A stretch of DNA of 64,000 bases from contig JANQEK010000037.1 of NCBI GenBank assembly GCA_028278405.1, positions 96,662-160,661 on the forward strand, given 5' to 3'. The notes under the pieces were generated by a model. That model saw nothing but the letters and a program-made list of their open reading frames with translations. It did not search any database and was not told where the DNA came from. This document shows positions 25,901-36,300 of this stretch, one piece after another; position 1 is the first letter of the stretch, and every line of letters begins with the position of its first letter. A program made the position numbers and the translations under genes. Source of the DNA: Nitrospinaceae bacterium. GTDB taxonomy: Bacteria; Nitrospinota; Nitrospinia; Nitrospinales; Nitrospinaceae.

Positions 25901-28900
25901 TGCTTCTTGACGGTGCGCCCTTGGAGACTACATGTAACGTGACAACAGATAGCGTCAACGTTTTTACCAGGGCTCAATGTACGCCCACAGCCGATCTGCC
26001 TCAAGGAAACGTTACACTGTCCGCCAGTATCAGTGACCTTGAAGGGGAAACGGATACTGATAGCTTGGCTTTTTTTGTGGATAGTATTCCAGTGGAAGTG
26101 GCGATTATCTTTCCGGAGGACCGGTTTATCACTCAAGACGATTCAGTTGTGGTCACAGGTGCTATTGGGGCAACTGTAAATTCGTTAGAGATCAACGGGA
26201 TTTCCGCGACGATCAACGGCTCTAATTTCTCAGCAACAGTGCCTCTGCGTGAAGGCAAAAATATGTTGATTGCTACGGCTCGGAACCTGAATGGCATAAC
26301 CGGTGTCAGTTCGGTTGATGTGACCCGTGACATAAAGAAACCCATCATTCGTATTAACTCGCCTCGGGATGGTTTCCCGGCAGTGGAAAACCGTGTTACG
26401 GTCACCGGAATCGTCAACGACACAGTCGACGGCGGTGTAGCACCCACAGTCAAAGTGAACGGTATTGAAGTGCCGGTAGTCAACGGTACATTTATCGGAG
26501 TCGATCTGGAGCTGGGTATCGGACCCAATACCATCGAAGCGGTGGCAACCGATGCCGTAGGCAATACAGGGAGCCACAGTATTACGGTCAACTTTCAGCA
26601 ACCGGCAGGACCTAAACTCATCGTGTCTTCCGGTAACGGCCAAAAAGCACAGGTGGGGACTTCGCTGAATGAGCCACTCGTTGTTCAGGTGGTTGATGGT
26701 GAAGGTTTGCCTGTAGCGGGGCGAACGGTACGTTTTGAAGTGACGCGTAACAATGGCACCTTGAGCGGGCAGGGCATGGCAATCAGCAACCGTATTATTG
26801 GAGTGATTACGGACGGTAATGGACAAGCCAAAGTCAATTTTACCTTGGGTGATGCCGCAGGTGGAGGCAATAACAGGGTCAAGGTTACATCTTCCGGTGT
26901 TGCCGGAGAAATCGAATTCTGCGCTACTGGGCTGCCCAATCCGCCAGATCAGATTATCGCGAATATGGGTGATAACCAACGCGGACCGGTGGGCGAGCCG
27001 TTGCCCATTCCATTGGAAGCCCTAGCCATAGATTCGAATGGCAATCCGGTAAGTGGAGTGGACATTACGTTCAGTGTTACTCAAGGAACAGGAAATTTAA
27101 ATGGGCAATCCTCCGTTGTGATTGGTACGGGTTCCGACGGAATCGCCCGCACGGTGCTTAATTTAGGGTTAGAACCCGGTGTCAACAACAATATCGTTGA
27201 AGCGACTTTTCCGGGCTTGACAAACTTGGTGGCATCTTTTACTGCTTCCGGTATTGTGCCCGGAGATCCGTCCAACACCACGTTCAGCGGTGTAGTGTTG
27301 GACAGTGCAGAGACTCCAGTGGCCGAGGCCACAGTATCTATTTTAGGTACAGCGATCTCAGGTTTAACAGATGATAAGGGGCAGTTTTTGTTGACCGGGG
27401 TTCCAGTGGGTGAGGTCGCCTTGTTTATAGACCCGACCTCTTCACTGCATCCAATCGCATTGCCGACATTGGAATTTATCATAGCGACTGTAGCTGGTGT
27501 TGATAATACAGTGGGTCATAAAATTATTTTACCCCCTGTAGACATCGCTAATGCCAAAGTTGTCGGTGGCCCGGAGGACGTTACCCTGGAAATGGAGGGA
27601 GTGCCGGGGGCTTCCATAACGATTCTTGCCAACTCGGCTACATTTCCTGACGGATCCAAAACAGGTTTTATGTGGTTCAGTCAGGTTCAACAGGATCAGG
27701 TGCCCATGCAGCCCCCGAACGGTACCCTTCCGGCTGTGATGGCAACATTGCAACCTCCGGGAGTTCACTTTGATCCTCCTGCAAGGATCACTATTCCCAA
27801 TGTAAGCGGGCTTCCTCCGGGGTCCATCGGAGACATGTTTTCCTTTGATCACGATCTGTTTGTCTTTGTAGACGTGGGAAAGGGCACGGTATCCGAAGAT
27901 GGTTTGAGCATGACTTCAGATCCCGGTTTTGGTATTGAAAGCTCAGGTTGGACCGGCGGTGGTGGTCGTGGGACGGGGAATCGAAACTGTTGCAGAGGAG
28001 AGCGACAATTCGAGTGTCAAGCGCCTTCATCAGACGGTTGCACCTGGGTGTTCAGTGAGGCTGGTGAGGCGACACAGTTTGCCCACGATTGTAAGCATAC
28101 CTTTTGTACTCAATCCGGAAGACCGAAAGATGAATTCAGATGGACAGATCGTGAACAGCCTGAACAGGAAATTGGAGACTGTAAGCAAAAGATCTGCAAA
28201 GAAAGCGCTTTTGAATTTATAGAAGAAATTCCTGATGATTCTGATGAACCGAAAAAGAAGAAACTGGAAGGGAATGAATGCTTTTTTTGCAGAGATAAGA
28301 AGAAATTTAATTACAATAATGAAAGCTTAACACCTATCTCGGTAGGTTTTTCCAAATCACCTGTAGACGTTTTAGTTTCGGATTTTATAAAGAAATTAAA
28401 CAGCAAATTCGGTCTAAGCCCCAATACATTAAAGTTTGCACAAACCCTTGGCGTTGAAATTAAAGCCGGGGGTCGGCCTTGCTGTGTTGAGAAAGATGCA
28501 GAAAATAACGGCCGCACAGCAGGTGACGTCATAGGCAAAGCGGGCAAAAATGGTTTTGTTGAAGCAGCAGCAACCTTCAATTATAAGGCTGCTGCAGAGG
28601 TGAGAGTACTTCCCGCCCCTGGGAAACCTGCGCCTATGAAAAATACTGGAACTAGCGATTACCCAGATGGGAAAGGCATTTCCAGTTCTTCGGTAGAATT
28701 TAGCTTTGGGGTTTTTGTTGGAGCGGATGCAGGCTTTAAAGTAGAAGGTGGCGAAAGAATAGACCAATGCGCGGCTAACCTAGACGATAAAAATTGTTTA
28801 TATGGATTTTTTGAAGCAGGTGTCAAGCTTTCAGGAAGTGTCAAAGTCGAGGTCGGCGCTAATGCTTGCGTAAGGAAAAAGAAATCTGTGACTTCAACTG

Positions 28901-29151
28901 GTGGAACTGAAACAACAACAGATTCTTGTCCCGGATTTGACTTCGAAGCTCTTCTTGGGGTATCGATTGGTATTTTTGGAGACTTTTCATTTAATAAAAC
29001 CAAATGCGGTACCGAAGGAGATAAGAGTCTGACGATTGGAAAGACAGATATTTTCGTGAAATTTAAAGCGACAAGAACGGAACTGGATGGCACAGAAAAA
29101 GGAGTCAACTTTGGTTCCTCCGAAACCCTGTTTGGAGGCTCTGAACTTTGA
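22987..29151 (+). CDS. giant exported multidomain protein: beta-helix-like, PKD, Ig-like, Cys-rich tail
   Basis: 2054 residues. Signal peptide to about residue 30 (end AQS-A). About 30-330 is Asn/Thr-rich, resembling a right-handed beta-helix; 330-585 continues with SGDIAV, INGKVYHN and GHFYAPNG repeats. About 590-668 resembles a chitobiase C-terminal domain (TDGSIPTATSTPFTGPI). Three PKD domains follow (about 671-930), each with WDFGDG. Then Ig-like domains (about 1038-1208), two Big_1/invasin-like domains (1211-1428) and a carboxypeptidase-regulatory-like domain (1430-1488). The last 400 residues contain 17 Cys, including two CC pairs, and no anchor is seen. I start at GTG 22987, with GGGGAGGGG just upstream; an in-frame GTG at 22972 would lie within that site. 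The stop overlaps the next start by one base. Likely a surface or matrix protein. Confidence 0.85.
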   Translation: MRRFRLLWKFKIWAMFLGLVLLMPSFAQSAVIPVSGTIATDFTFSEGETYSVTGPVTMTGVTTFEAGATIKFDSTGSLNVSDPVFKPTFSKQIIFTSKDDNSVGEVITGSTGSPVSYPSALTLAKGSVRYVQIRFADEGIVFAGNETLTVRDSEFFAVGTPVNASSSAGPATMNLNNLLVANGTNGPVLTDDGTNALTVSANNVTLTNLTGDGFNNTAAAAGSSLNVTDSLFVDIQGASVFAGAGITTENHNAFFQTPDTGSGADNVELTADPILTDFFLDQNSAVINAGSRTATDAGMYHYNTNEDGTIEGPTTVDIGYHASPAITQFSVLALKSIWMKSGSMVSGDIAVNQASSGPFLDSGVALVVGHDMVLPPAINLRADSIKVKTGAVINGKVYHNSLENNATINGAISTPLAFPALDELPFFRAATLGTVSDINVAAGTTHVLAPGDYGVITVNNNATLQFTGGLYQIQKIDAKKTTSLLFDAPSEVRIKENLKTKQSSTLGPSAGATLDAGDIKFYVEGADVGNTLAIEFGHTHTVKGHFYAPNGTLSLKRQSTFAGIFLAKDVMIGHDSQVELDEGTGQPIVATPSITPNGGTFNGSVDVSLSTITSGATIRFTTDGSIPTATSTPFTGPITLTPNAATQTIKAIAFRDGFAESGIVSADFVVNEPPVAAFTATPTTGEVPLTVSFDASASTDPGNNITSYAWDFGDGTTGTGVTTDHEYTAGGTVTVTLTVTNGLGGTDQATTSIVINAPPVAVLSPKNTENRVPLTVSFDGSASTDVNNDIVSYTWDFGDGTTATGITATHEYTTAGSFIAVLTVTDAVGLSGTSIGTISVIPANTAPTAEFTRTPSDPAPAPLTASFDASGSSDDENNIATYEWDFGDGSTGTGITTTHEYTTVGAFTVVLTVTDDLGLSDQFTSVIETTGNRPPNISIRSPSANTIVIESRPEITLTYNDDTAIDPASFTLLLDGAPLETTCNVTTDSVNVFTRAQCTPTADLPQGNVTLSASISDLEGETDTDSLAFFVDSIPVEVAIIFPEDRFITQDDSVVVTGAIGATVNSLEINGISATINGSNFSATVPLREGKNMLIATARNLNGITGVSSVDVTRDIKKPIIRINSPRDGFPAVENRVTVTGIVNDTVDGGVAPTVKVNGIEVPVVNGTFIGVDLELGIGPNTIEAVATDAVGNTGSHSITVNFQQPAGPKLIVSSGNGQKAQVGTSLNEPLVVQVVDGEGLPVAGRTVRFEVTRNNGTLSGQGMAISNRIIGVITDGNGQAKVNFTLGDAAGGGNNRVKVTSSGVAGEIEFCATGLPNPPDQIIANMGDNQRGPVGEPLPIPLEALAIDSNGNPVSGVDITFSVTQGTGNLNGQSSVVIGTGSDGIARTVLNLGLEPGVNNNIVEATFPGLTNLVASFTASGIVPGDPSNTTFSGVVLDSAETPVAEATVSILGTAISGLTDDKGQFLLTGVPVGEVALFIDPTSSLHPIALPTLEFIIATVAGVDNTVGHKIILPPVDIANAKVVGGPEDVTLEMEGVPGASITILANSATFPDGSKTGFMWFSQVQQDQVPMQPPNGTLPAVMATLQPPGVHFDPPARITIPNVSGLPPGSIGDMFSFDHDLFVFVDVGKGTVSEDGLSMTSDPGFGIESSGWTGGGGRGTGNRNCCRGERQFECQAPSSDGCTWVFSEAGEATQFAHDCKHTFCTQSGRPKDEFRWTDREQPEQEIGDCKQKICKESAFEFIEEIPDDSDEPKKKKLEGNECFFCRDKKKFNYNNESLTPISVGFSKSPVDVLVSDFIKKLNSKFGLSPNTLKFAQTLGVEIKAGGRPCCVEKDAENNGRTAGDVIGKAGKNGFVEAAATFNYKAAAEVRVLPAPGKPAPMKNTGTSDYPDGKGISSSSVEFSFGVFVGADAGFKVEGGERIDQCAANLDDKNCLYGFFEAGVKLSGSVKVEVGANACVRKKKSVTSTGGTETTTDSCPGFDFEALLGVSIGIFGDFSFNKTKCGTEGDKSLTIGKTDIFVKFKATRTELDGTEKGVNFGSSETLFGGSEL

Positions 29152-30329
29152 TGCCCACAGCAACATTAAAATTAATTTTTATAGCCTTTTTAATTCTTTT
29201 GTCCTTTCAATCCGCGCACGCAGGGGGACAAAGTCTGCAAGTCTACCCTGTTTTTCTGAATCTGGAAGAATCAGCTGTTAAATCGGGAGTTCTCATGAAG
29301 TTCCCCGTGAAAAACTATGACTTCTCGGTGGAAGATTTTTTGAACATAAAGACCGGGTTGAGCAAAGTAGAAACCGCTTTAAAGAGTTATTTGATCTGTC
29401 GACGTGAATGGACTTTTGCCTCATGCAAGAATGCTTTTACAGACGAAAAAGGCAATTCCTATTCCCGAAATAGGCTAATGAAAGTCTTGAAAAACGAACC
29501 TGACAGCGACAGGTTTGTTAAAATCTTCAAATCGGTCCACTTGGGGAATAAAATCTGGTTTGTGCTTGAATACCTGAATGCTGAGGGAAAGAGAATTATT
29601 GGGTATGTCCCATATACTAAAACCAGAGGTAATCGATATACGTTTTTATCGGAAGCATTAGATTTTTACGAAAGCTTTTCTATAAATGCAGTCACTCAAT
29701 CTTTGGTGAATCCTAAACTTCATCGAGCCCTGCCTACGGATACCGTTAAGTCCGGTGATCCCAATAGATTTAAGTATGTGGTGAATTTTCAGGGAAACAA
29801 AAAGCCTGCTCATATCCCTAAGGATCAACAAGTCACTTTTTACTTCAAAGGCCGCCCTTTCTATCTGAATATTATGGGCGAAAGTATAAGCGAGGAATTT
29901 TTAAAACAGAACCCGGCCTTAGCTTTTTATCGACGCTATCTCAAAACTTTGTCTTCAGGAACTAAAGAGGAAGTTTTGCGCTTCTATACGAAGCCTAAAA
30001 CTTTCGAAAAGGTAAAGGAGTTTACAGATAGAATTACTGAGGAACAATTTAAGGATTTTGGAAAGGACTCTGTCGCCGAAGAGTCGGAAATAAGGTTCAT
30101 GATTGAAGCTGATCCATTTTATTTAATATTTTATTCGAAAGGAAAAGGACCAAGTCCGGATAAAGAACTTTGGAAGATGGCGACTGTTTATAAGATCTCC
30201 CAAAACCAATATAAAATTACTAATGTAAAGACTCATAATAACCTGACTAGTATGTTTTTTAGAACAGACTTTGTAAAAAGAACATTAATGCCAATGGTCA
30301 TGGCGCATGTTAAAAAAATCAACAAATAA
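29151..30329 (+). CDS. exported protein of unknown function coupled to the giant protein
   Basis: A 392-residue protein with a signal peptide (cleavage near AHA-GG, residue 25). No family is recognised. It is Lys/Phe/Tyr-rich, more A/T-rich in codon use than its upstream neighbour, and has a Cys pair (YLICRREWTFASCKNAF). Two related-looking blocks mention long aromatic/basic strands (IWFVLEYLNAEGKRIIGYVPY, PFYLIFYSKGKGPSPDKELW). The ATG overlaps the TGA of the giant gene (TGATG), so translation is coupled and the two products are probably made together. A chaperone, processing or binding partner of the giant protein is a reasonable guess but not shown. Confidence 0.7.
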   Translation: MPTATLKLIFIAFLILLSFQSAHAGGQSLQVYPVFLNLEESAVKSGVLMKFPVKNYDFSVEDFLNIKTGLSKVETALKSYLICRREWTFASCKNAFTDEKGNSYSRNRLMKVLKNEPDSDRFVKIFKSVHLGNKIWFVLEYLNAEGKRIIGYVPYTKTRGNRYTFLSEALDFYESFSINAVTQSLVNPKLHRALPTDTVKSGDPNRFKYVVNFQGNKKPAHIPKDQQVTFYFKGRPFYLNIMGESISEEFLKQNPALAFYRRYLKTLSSGTKEEVLRFYTKPKTFEKVKEFTDRITEEQFKDFGKDSVAEESEIRFMIEADPFYLIFYSKGKGPSPDKELWKMATVYKISQNQYKITNVKTHNNLTSMFFRTDFVKRTLMPMVMAHVKKINK

Positions 30330-30372
30330 CTTTAGATCAAGACCAATCCTTTGACGGAGAACAATAAAGGGC

Positions 30373-33300
30373 ATGTCTGAATTGAAAACAAAACTCAAGA
30401 TATTTTTGATTTCGATTTTTCTAATAGTTGGTTTGGGTAACAGTGCCTGGGCCCAGGAAGAAGAGCGGCTGGATGAAAACTGTGTCGGCACGATTCTGAA
30501 CCAGAATTTTCAAGTGGGCCCTGGAGGCTCCTTCGCAATAATGGTGCCCACACCACTCGGTTCATACAGGGCTCGATTTTTGTGCAAACGGCCTGACGGG
30601 GATGTGACTGCTGAATCCGTTTTAGTTCAGAGTGCGCCTAATGATACTACGGAAATTGGAGGTATCGTTTTCGGACCTGGTGTTCCGATTCCGATCTCAT
30701 TGCAGATAGATGCTTCTACGACAGTTTTGAATTCTGCCACGCCTACAGCGCAAATTACCACGACCGGTATTCTGGCAGATGATTCAACAATAGATGTAAC
30801 GGCTTCCACGACGGGCACGTTTTACTCGTCTACCAACCCGGCCATTGCTACGGTATCTCAAGAAGGACTGGTGACCAGCGTTGCCAGTGGCAGAGTGTTC
30901 ATTAATGCCCGTCACGAGGGAGTTGTGGGGGGGATTGCTATCGATGTAGTGGTGGGTGACGATACGGATGGTGACTTAATCCCGGACGATTTTGAGATTG
31001 CCAACTCGGTTGATCCGGGTGGGGCCAACGCATCTCTGGATGCTGGAGCGGTGGCTTCGGCTCATGCCGAGGAGGTCGGGTTTGAAGCGGCGAACGCCAT
31101 CGACGGCAACCCCACAACGGTGTGGAGAGCCCCGGCGAGTGGCAGTCCGACCTTTTTTGAAGTGGTTCTACCGAATGACACCAATATCGCCCAAGTCAGG
31201 TTGGTCGGCGACCCGGCGCACGCCAACGGAGCGGTGGAATTCTCCTCCGGTATCTTCCAGGTATTCGACGCGCTGGACAATGAACTATTCAATTCAGGGG
31301 ACATCCAACTTGCCAGCTCTAATCCAACAGTTGTAGTGGCGCTCAACGCCACCGACGCCCGTCGTATCCGATTTACTTCCACAGGACCCGAAAGTGCGCA
31401 GCCGAGTCTGGCTGAATTCCAGATCATTTCCGGTTCCGGCGGCACGGGATTGGATTTCGAAAATCTTGCCGATGCAGCCTTGGATTTCGATGGGGACGGT
31501 CTCACCAATCTTGAAGAGTTCACACTCGGCACCAGCATCTTTCGCGGAGATACCGACGGCGACGGCTTGAGTGACTCAGAGGAGGGAACGTTTGGATCGA
31601 ATCCTCTCCTCGCTGACAGCGACAACGACGGTCTGACAGACCGGGAGGAGCAGATTTTAGGAACGGATGCCAATCTGGCTGACTCCGACGGCGATGGTTT
31701 GTCGGACGGGGTGGAAGTGTTGGTGGATCTGAATCCGCTGTCTACCGATTCGGATAATGATGGTATTCCCGATGGCAGTGAGGATACGGATGGCGACGGC
31801 ATTACCAATTTTGACGAGGTGGCGGAGAACACGGACCTTAGTAAAGCCGATACCGACGGCGACGGCATCGATGACTTGGAAGAAATCACGGCGGGAGCAG
31901 ACGGATTCATCACCGATCCGAGAAAACGCGATACCGACGGCGACCGTTTGCCGGATAATTTCGAAATTGCATTCAACCGCGACCCCACAACTCCGGAAGC
32001 GATCGGACCGGATGCGGATCAGGACGGCATTCCCGACAGTTTTGAAACCGCCAATGCGGTTTCTCCCGGAGACGGCTCCAATCTTTCCTTGTTAAAAGAT
32101 TCCATATTAAGTGTTAGCAGTTTCCTGACAGGGTTCCCAAGCTCTTTGGCAATCGATGAGGATTTGAACACTTCGTGGTTCACCGACACGGGTGATGCCG
32201 CCAATCAGGGATCGCAGCCGTTTATCGCTCTGACACTAGCATCTCCGTTGAAAATTTCCAAAGTGCGTTTGTTCGGTAACCGCACCACTCCAGACGGTTC
32301 CGACTTCCTGCAGGGGACTTTTCAAGGATTTAATGAAAGTGGCGCTGAAGTGTTCAACTCCGGGCCGGTCGATTTGCCGGCACCGGATCGTGATGTGGTT
32401 GTAGCCATTGGTGGACTTGAACTCAATGAAGTGAAATTCACTTCCACTCAAGATGAGGGTTCCACCCCCGGCTTGTCCGAGTTTGAAGTGATTGCCGATG
32501 TCACCGGCCTGGGTTTGGACCTGAATCTTTTTGCCGATGCGGAACTGGATTTCGACGGGGACGGATTCTCCAACCTGATCGAATTTTATTTTGGTTCCAA
32601 TATATTCCTTATTGATACCGATGGCGATGGTCTCACCGATTCTAAAGAGTTCGAATTGGGATTCAGCCCGGTGCTACGTGATACAGACGGGGATGGTATT
32701 GAGGACGGCGACGAAGTGTCTGACCCGTCCGACACCGACGGCGACGGCATACCGGATGCTTTCGAAATTGAATTCGGTTTGGATCCAAACGATCCGAATG
32801 ATGCTGCTTTGGATGCCGACAACGATGGTATCAGCAACCTGGACGAATTCCTGGCGGGTACTGACCCGACCAATCCAGATACCATACCGCCGACTGTATT
32901 TATGGTCACGCCTTTCGATGGTGCCACCAACGTCGTGGTCAATCAGAGGGTGGTGGTGCGTTTTACCGAGCCGCTAAAACCGGAATCGATTGTAGATAGT
33001 GTTGTGACAGTGACGGAAACAGCGGGTGGGGCGGAAGTTGCAGGCACCGTTACGCTTTCGAATGACAAGTTGTCTTTAACATTCAATCCTCAAGCTATTC
33101 TCTCGACATTCACTTCCTATACAGTGGATGTCCAAAATGTTCGCGATGCGGCGGGTAACCCCATGGGCGCGGCTTTCCAGAGCGCATTTACAACGGGAGA
33201 TGGTACCGATTCAACGGCACCTTCTATTTTGAGAAATAATCTTGTGAACAATCCCTTTGAAAACCCGATTGTTCCGGTCAACACGCCAATAATAGTAATA

Positions 33301-36300
33301 TTTGATGAGCCGGTGGACCCAGGAAGCGTAACGACGTCGACCTTTGATGTCCGTCTGTTCGATACCAATGAACTGATTCCCGGGATGATCCTGGTGGATG
33401 CGGACGGCCTTCGAGCTTCGTTTATTGCCGACCCCAATTTTCCGCGAAACAGTGAAGTTTTTGGCGTAGGCGGAGGCGGAATTTTTATTAATATTTCAGA
33501 TATCAGAGATCTTGCCGGTAATCCTTTGAGTCAGCCGCTTGTTACCCAGTTCAGCACCGAAGTGCTTGAGGATACTACGTCGCCTGAACTATCTAGCAAT
33601 TTCCCCGTGGATGGCCAGACGGATGTCCCGCTTAATGTGGCTATAGCCATTAATTTCAACGAGTCGTTGAGCCGGCTCAATATCTTTCCGGATGAGATTA
33701 AATTAGAGGCCAACGGGCAGGAAGTTCCCGGCTCGTTTGCCATGAATTTTTTCAATAATGAACTGGTGTTCACTCCGACATCTCCTCTTACGGCCAATAC
33801 ACTGTATACGGTTACAGTGAGTGCGAATATTCAGGATATTGCGGGTAACTTTGTGCTGGCAGGAACTAATTTCTCCTTCCAAACCGGGACAACTGCTTTA
33901 GTGAACCAAACGAATGTTACGTTCATAGAACCTGTGGATGGTTCCGTGAATGTCCCCACCAACGGCCGTGTGGTGGTTCGTTTCGATCAGCCTGTAAATC
34001 CGGCTTCATTAGAAGGGCAGGGCTTAGGGTCCGGCTTAGTGACGAATGTAGTGGTGGCACCGGACAACCTTTCGGCGACATTCACTCCAGTCGGCGGCTT
34101 TTTCCCATTCAGTAACCCGAGTTTGTTCCTGAATGGAGTTACTGACATGGCGGGACGTCCTGTGAACCGTGGTTCATTTTTTACGCGTTTTACAGTTGGA
34201 GCGGGTCCGGATACTAGCGGTCCGGAAGTGGTGTTGAGCACTCTTGCCGACGGAGCGGTCGATGTTCCAATCAATACAAGAATAAGGTTTAAAATAGACG
34301 GGCCTGTCAGCCTAGCAGATGAAAGTTCCTTTTTCGTACGTTTGTTGGATGGAACAACTGAAATCCTTGGGACCGTCACTTTTAATTCGACAAGGACCTT
34401 AATTACCTTTACTCCTAGTACTGCATTATCCACTTCAACGGTTTACACTCTGGAGGTAGGCGGATTCAACGATTTGGCCGGAAATCCTGCAGCTCCCTTT
34501 GTCAGTAGTTTTACTACTGGAGCTTCTTCCACTCCGGACACCACATCTCCTACGTTTGTCCTTAGCCCTGTCAGCGGCGCCGTTGATGTCTCGGTGAATT
34601 CCAACATCGTACTGACCGCAGACGAAACCATCGATCCTACTTCTATCTCATTTAATGTAACGGTCCAGGAAATTGGGTCCAGTGGAATCGCGGGAACGAC
34701 ATCGGTGAACGGCAATATCATTACGTTTGACCCAATTGGATCTTTCCCGGCAAGTTCTACGATTAGGGTATCTGCGTCTGCAAGTGATCTTGCGGGTAGA
34801 GGTGGATCGGCAATTTTTCAATTTCAAACAGAAGCGGTTCAGGGGACTGATATCCCTCAGGTTGTCGAGGTCTTCCCGCCGGATGGTGCAGTTGATGTCT
34901 TTGAAGGCACCGATGTGGTAATCACTTTTTCCGAATCCATGGATCCAACGCAACTGGTGTTCTCAGCCAACTTTGGCCTGTTTGCCAATGGTGAGGAAAT
35001 GGAAGTTTCCTTTAACCGCAGTGCGGACAACAGGATGGTTACCTTGCATCCCAAACAGGGTTTTGCAGATATCAATTTTCCAAACGCATCCCTCATTACG
35101 GTTGTGGCTTCGGACACTTTACAGAATTTTTCCGGAAATGCTTTACCCCATTTCCAGTCGCAATTCACCACACGGCCAAGTACTGCGCAGACGTTTCCAG
35201 GTTTTAGAGCTGCGAGACCGGGTTTTGGGACGAGCGGTGTCTCGGTCGATGCCAAGATCTATCTGGTTTTCACTAATCCCCTGGATCCTCTTCTTGTAGA
35301 TGGGTTTTTGGTCACTGAAGGGAATGCAGTAAAGAATGGCACAGCCACTTTGGAATCGGGTGGAAGGGTGCTGGTATTTACCCCAGATACTCCATTCGGG
35401 TTCAACCAGGTGATTGAAGGGTTTGCTGTGCCGCCATTGGATGATTTTGTTGACATAAGGCTGGTCATGTTCCAGACGGAAGAAGATCCAACGGTGACCA
35501 GTCCAGCAGCCATAGATTTTGTTCCGCTTTCGGGTGCCGTGGATGTACCGGTTAATCCGGTAATGGAGGTTCGCTTCAATGAAGCCTTGGATCCGGCGAC
35601 GGTCAACTCGGGAACCGTCAATTTTAACGATTCAGGAGGAACTCCGGTTGCCGCCACAATTAGTCTGGTCCGGCAGGGTCGCGTAGTGCAGATTGTTCCG
35701 GATGCGGCCCTTTCACCCAATTCGCTTTATAATTTTGAAATCACGACCGGGGTTCTGGATTTACAGGGCAACCCTGCCGGTGCGGCTTTCACCTCAAGTT
35801 TTACCACCGGAACCGTTACGGACAACATTATGCCTGAAGTGGTCAAATTGAGTCCGCCCAACGGTTCGATAGATATTGGAATTGATGTTCCTTTCAAATT
35901 CCGCTTTGACGAACCAGTCAATCCGCTTTCGGTGACCGGGCAAACTATTTTGATCACGGATGGAAACGATGCCCTCGTTCCCTGTACCATCAATTTTATG
36001 AGCGACGCGACGAATGGAACTCAGGATGTCATTATTTCCCCGCAGGCTCCCTTGACTGCATCAAGCACCTACACAGTGACAGTGGACGGTGTGGAGGATT
36101 TATCAGGCAACCTGGTAGTGCCTCGCACGATCCAGTTCATGACGGGATCCGAGTTTAACTTAGGATTCCCCATAGCGATTCAGGCAACTCCTCCCGAGGG
36201 TGCGGTGGATGTTCCGGTTAATAGTATAGTCCGCATCGAGTCTCCATCGCCACTCGATTTCACTACCGTAGTTGAAACCGGATTTTTGCAAAGTATTTGG

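Noticed and set aside
26230..26979. 249-residue minus-strand frame inside the first giant gene
   Set aside because: Antisense to clear Ig-like domains; no start signal and composition of a shadow frame.
28400..30329. Polymorphic toxin with immunity gene
   Set aside because: The coupled downstream protein has a signal peptide and no immunity-like family, and the tail has no recognisable toxin domain.
31062..31988. 308-residue open frame on the minus strand inside the Ig-repeat giant gene
   Set aside because: It is the antisense shadow of the D-G-D-x codons of the calcium repeats, giving repeats of S-P-S-V-S, with no ribosome binding site or recognisable domain.
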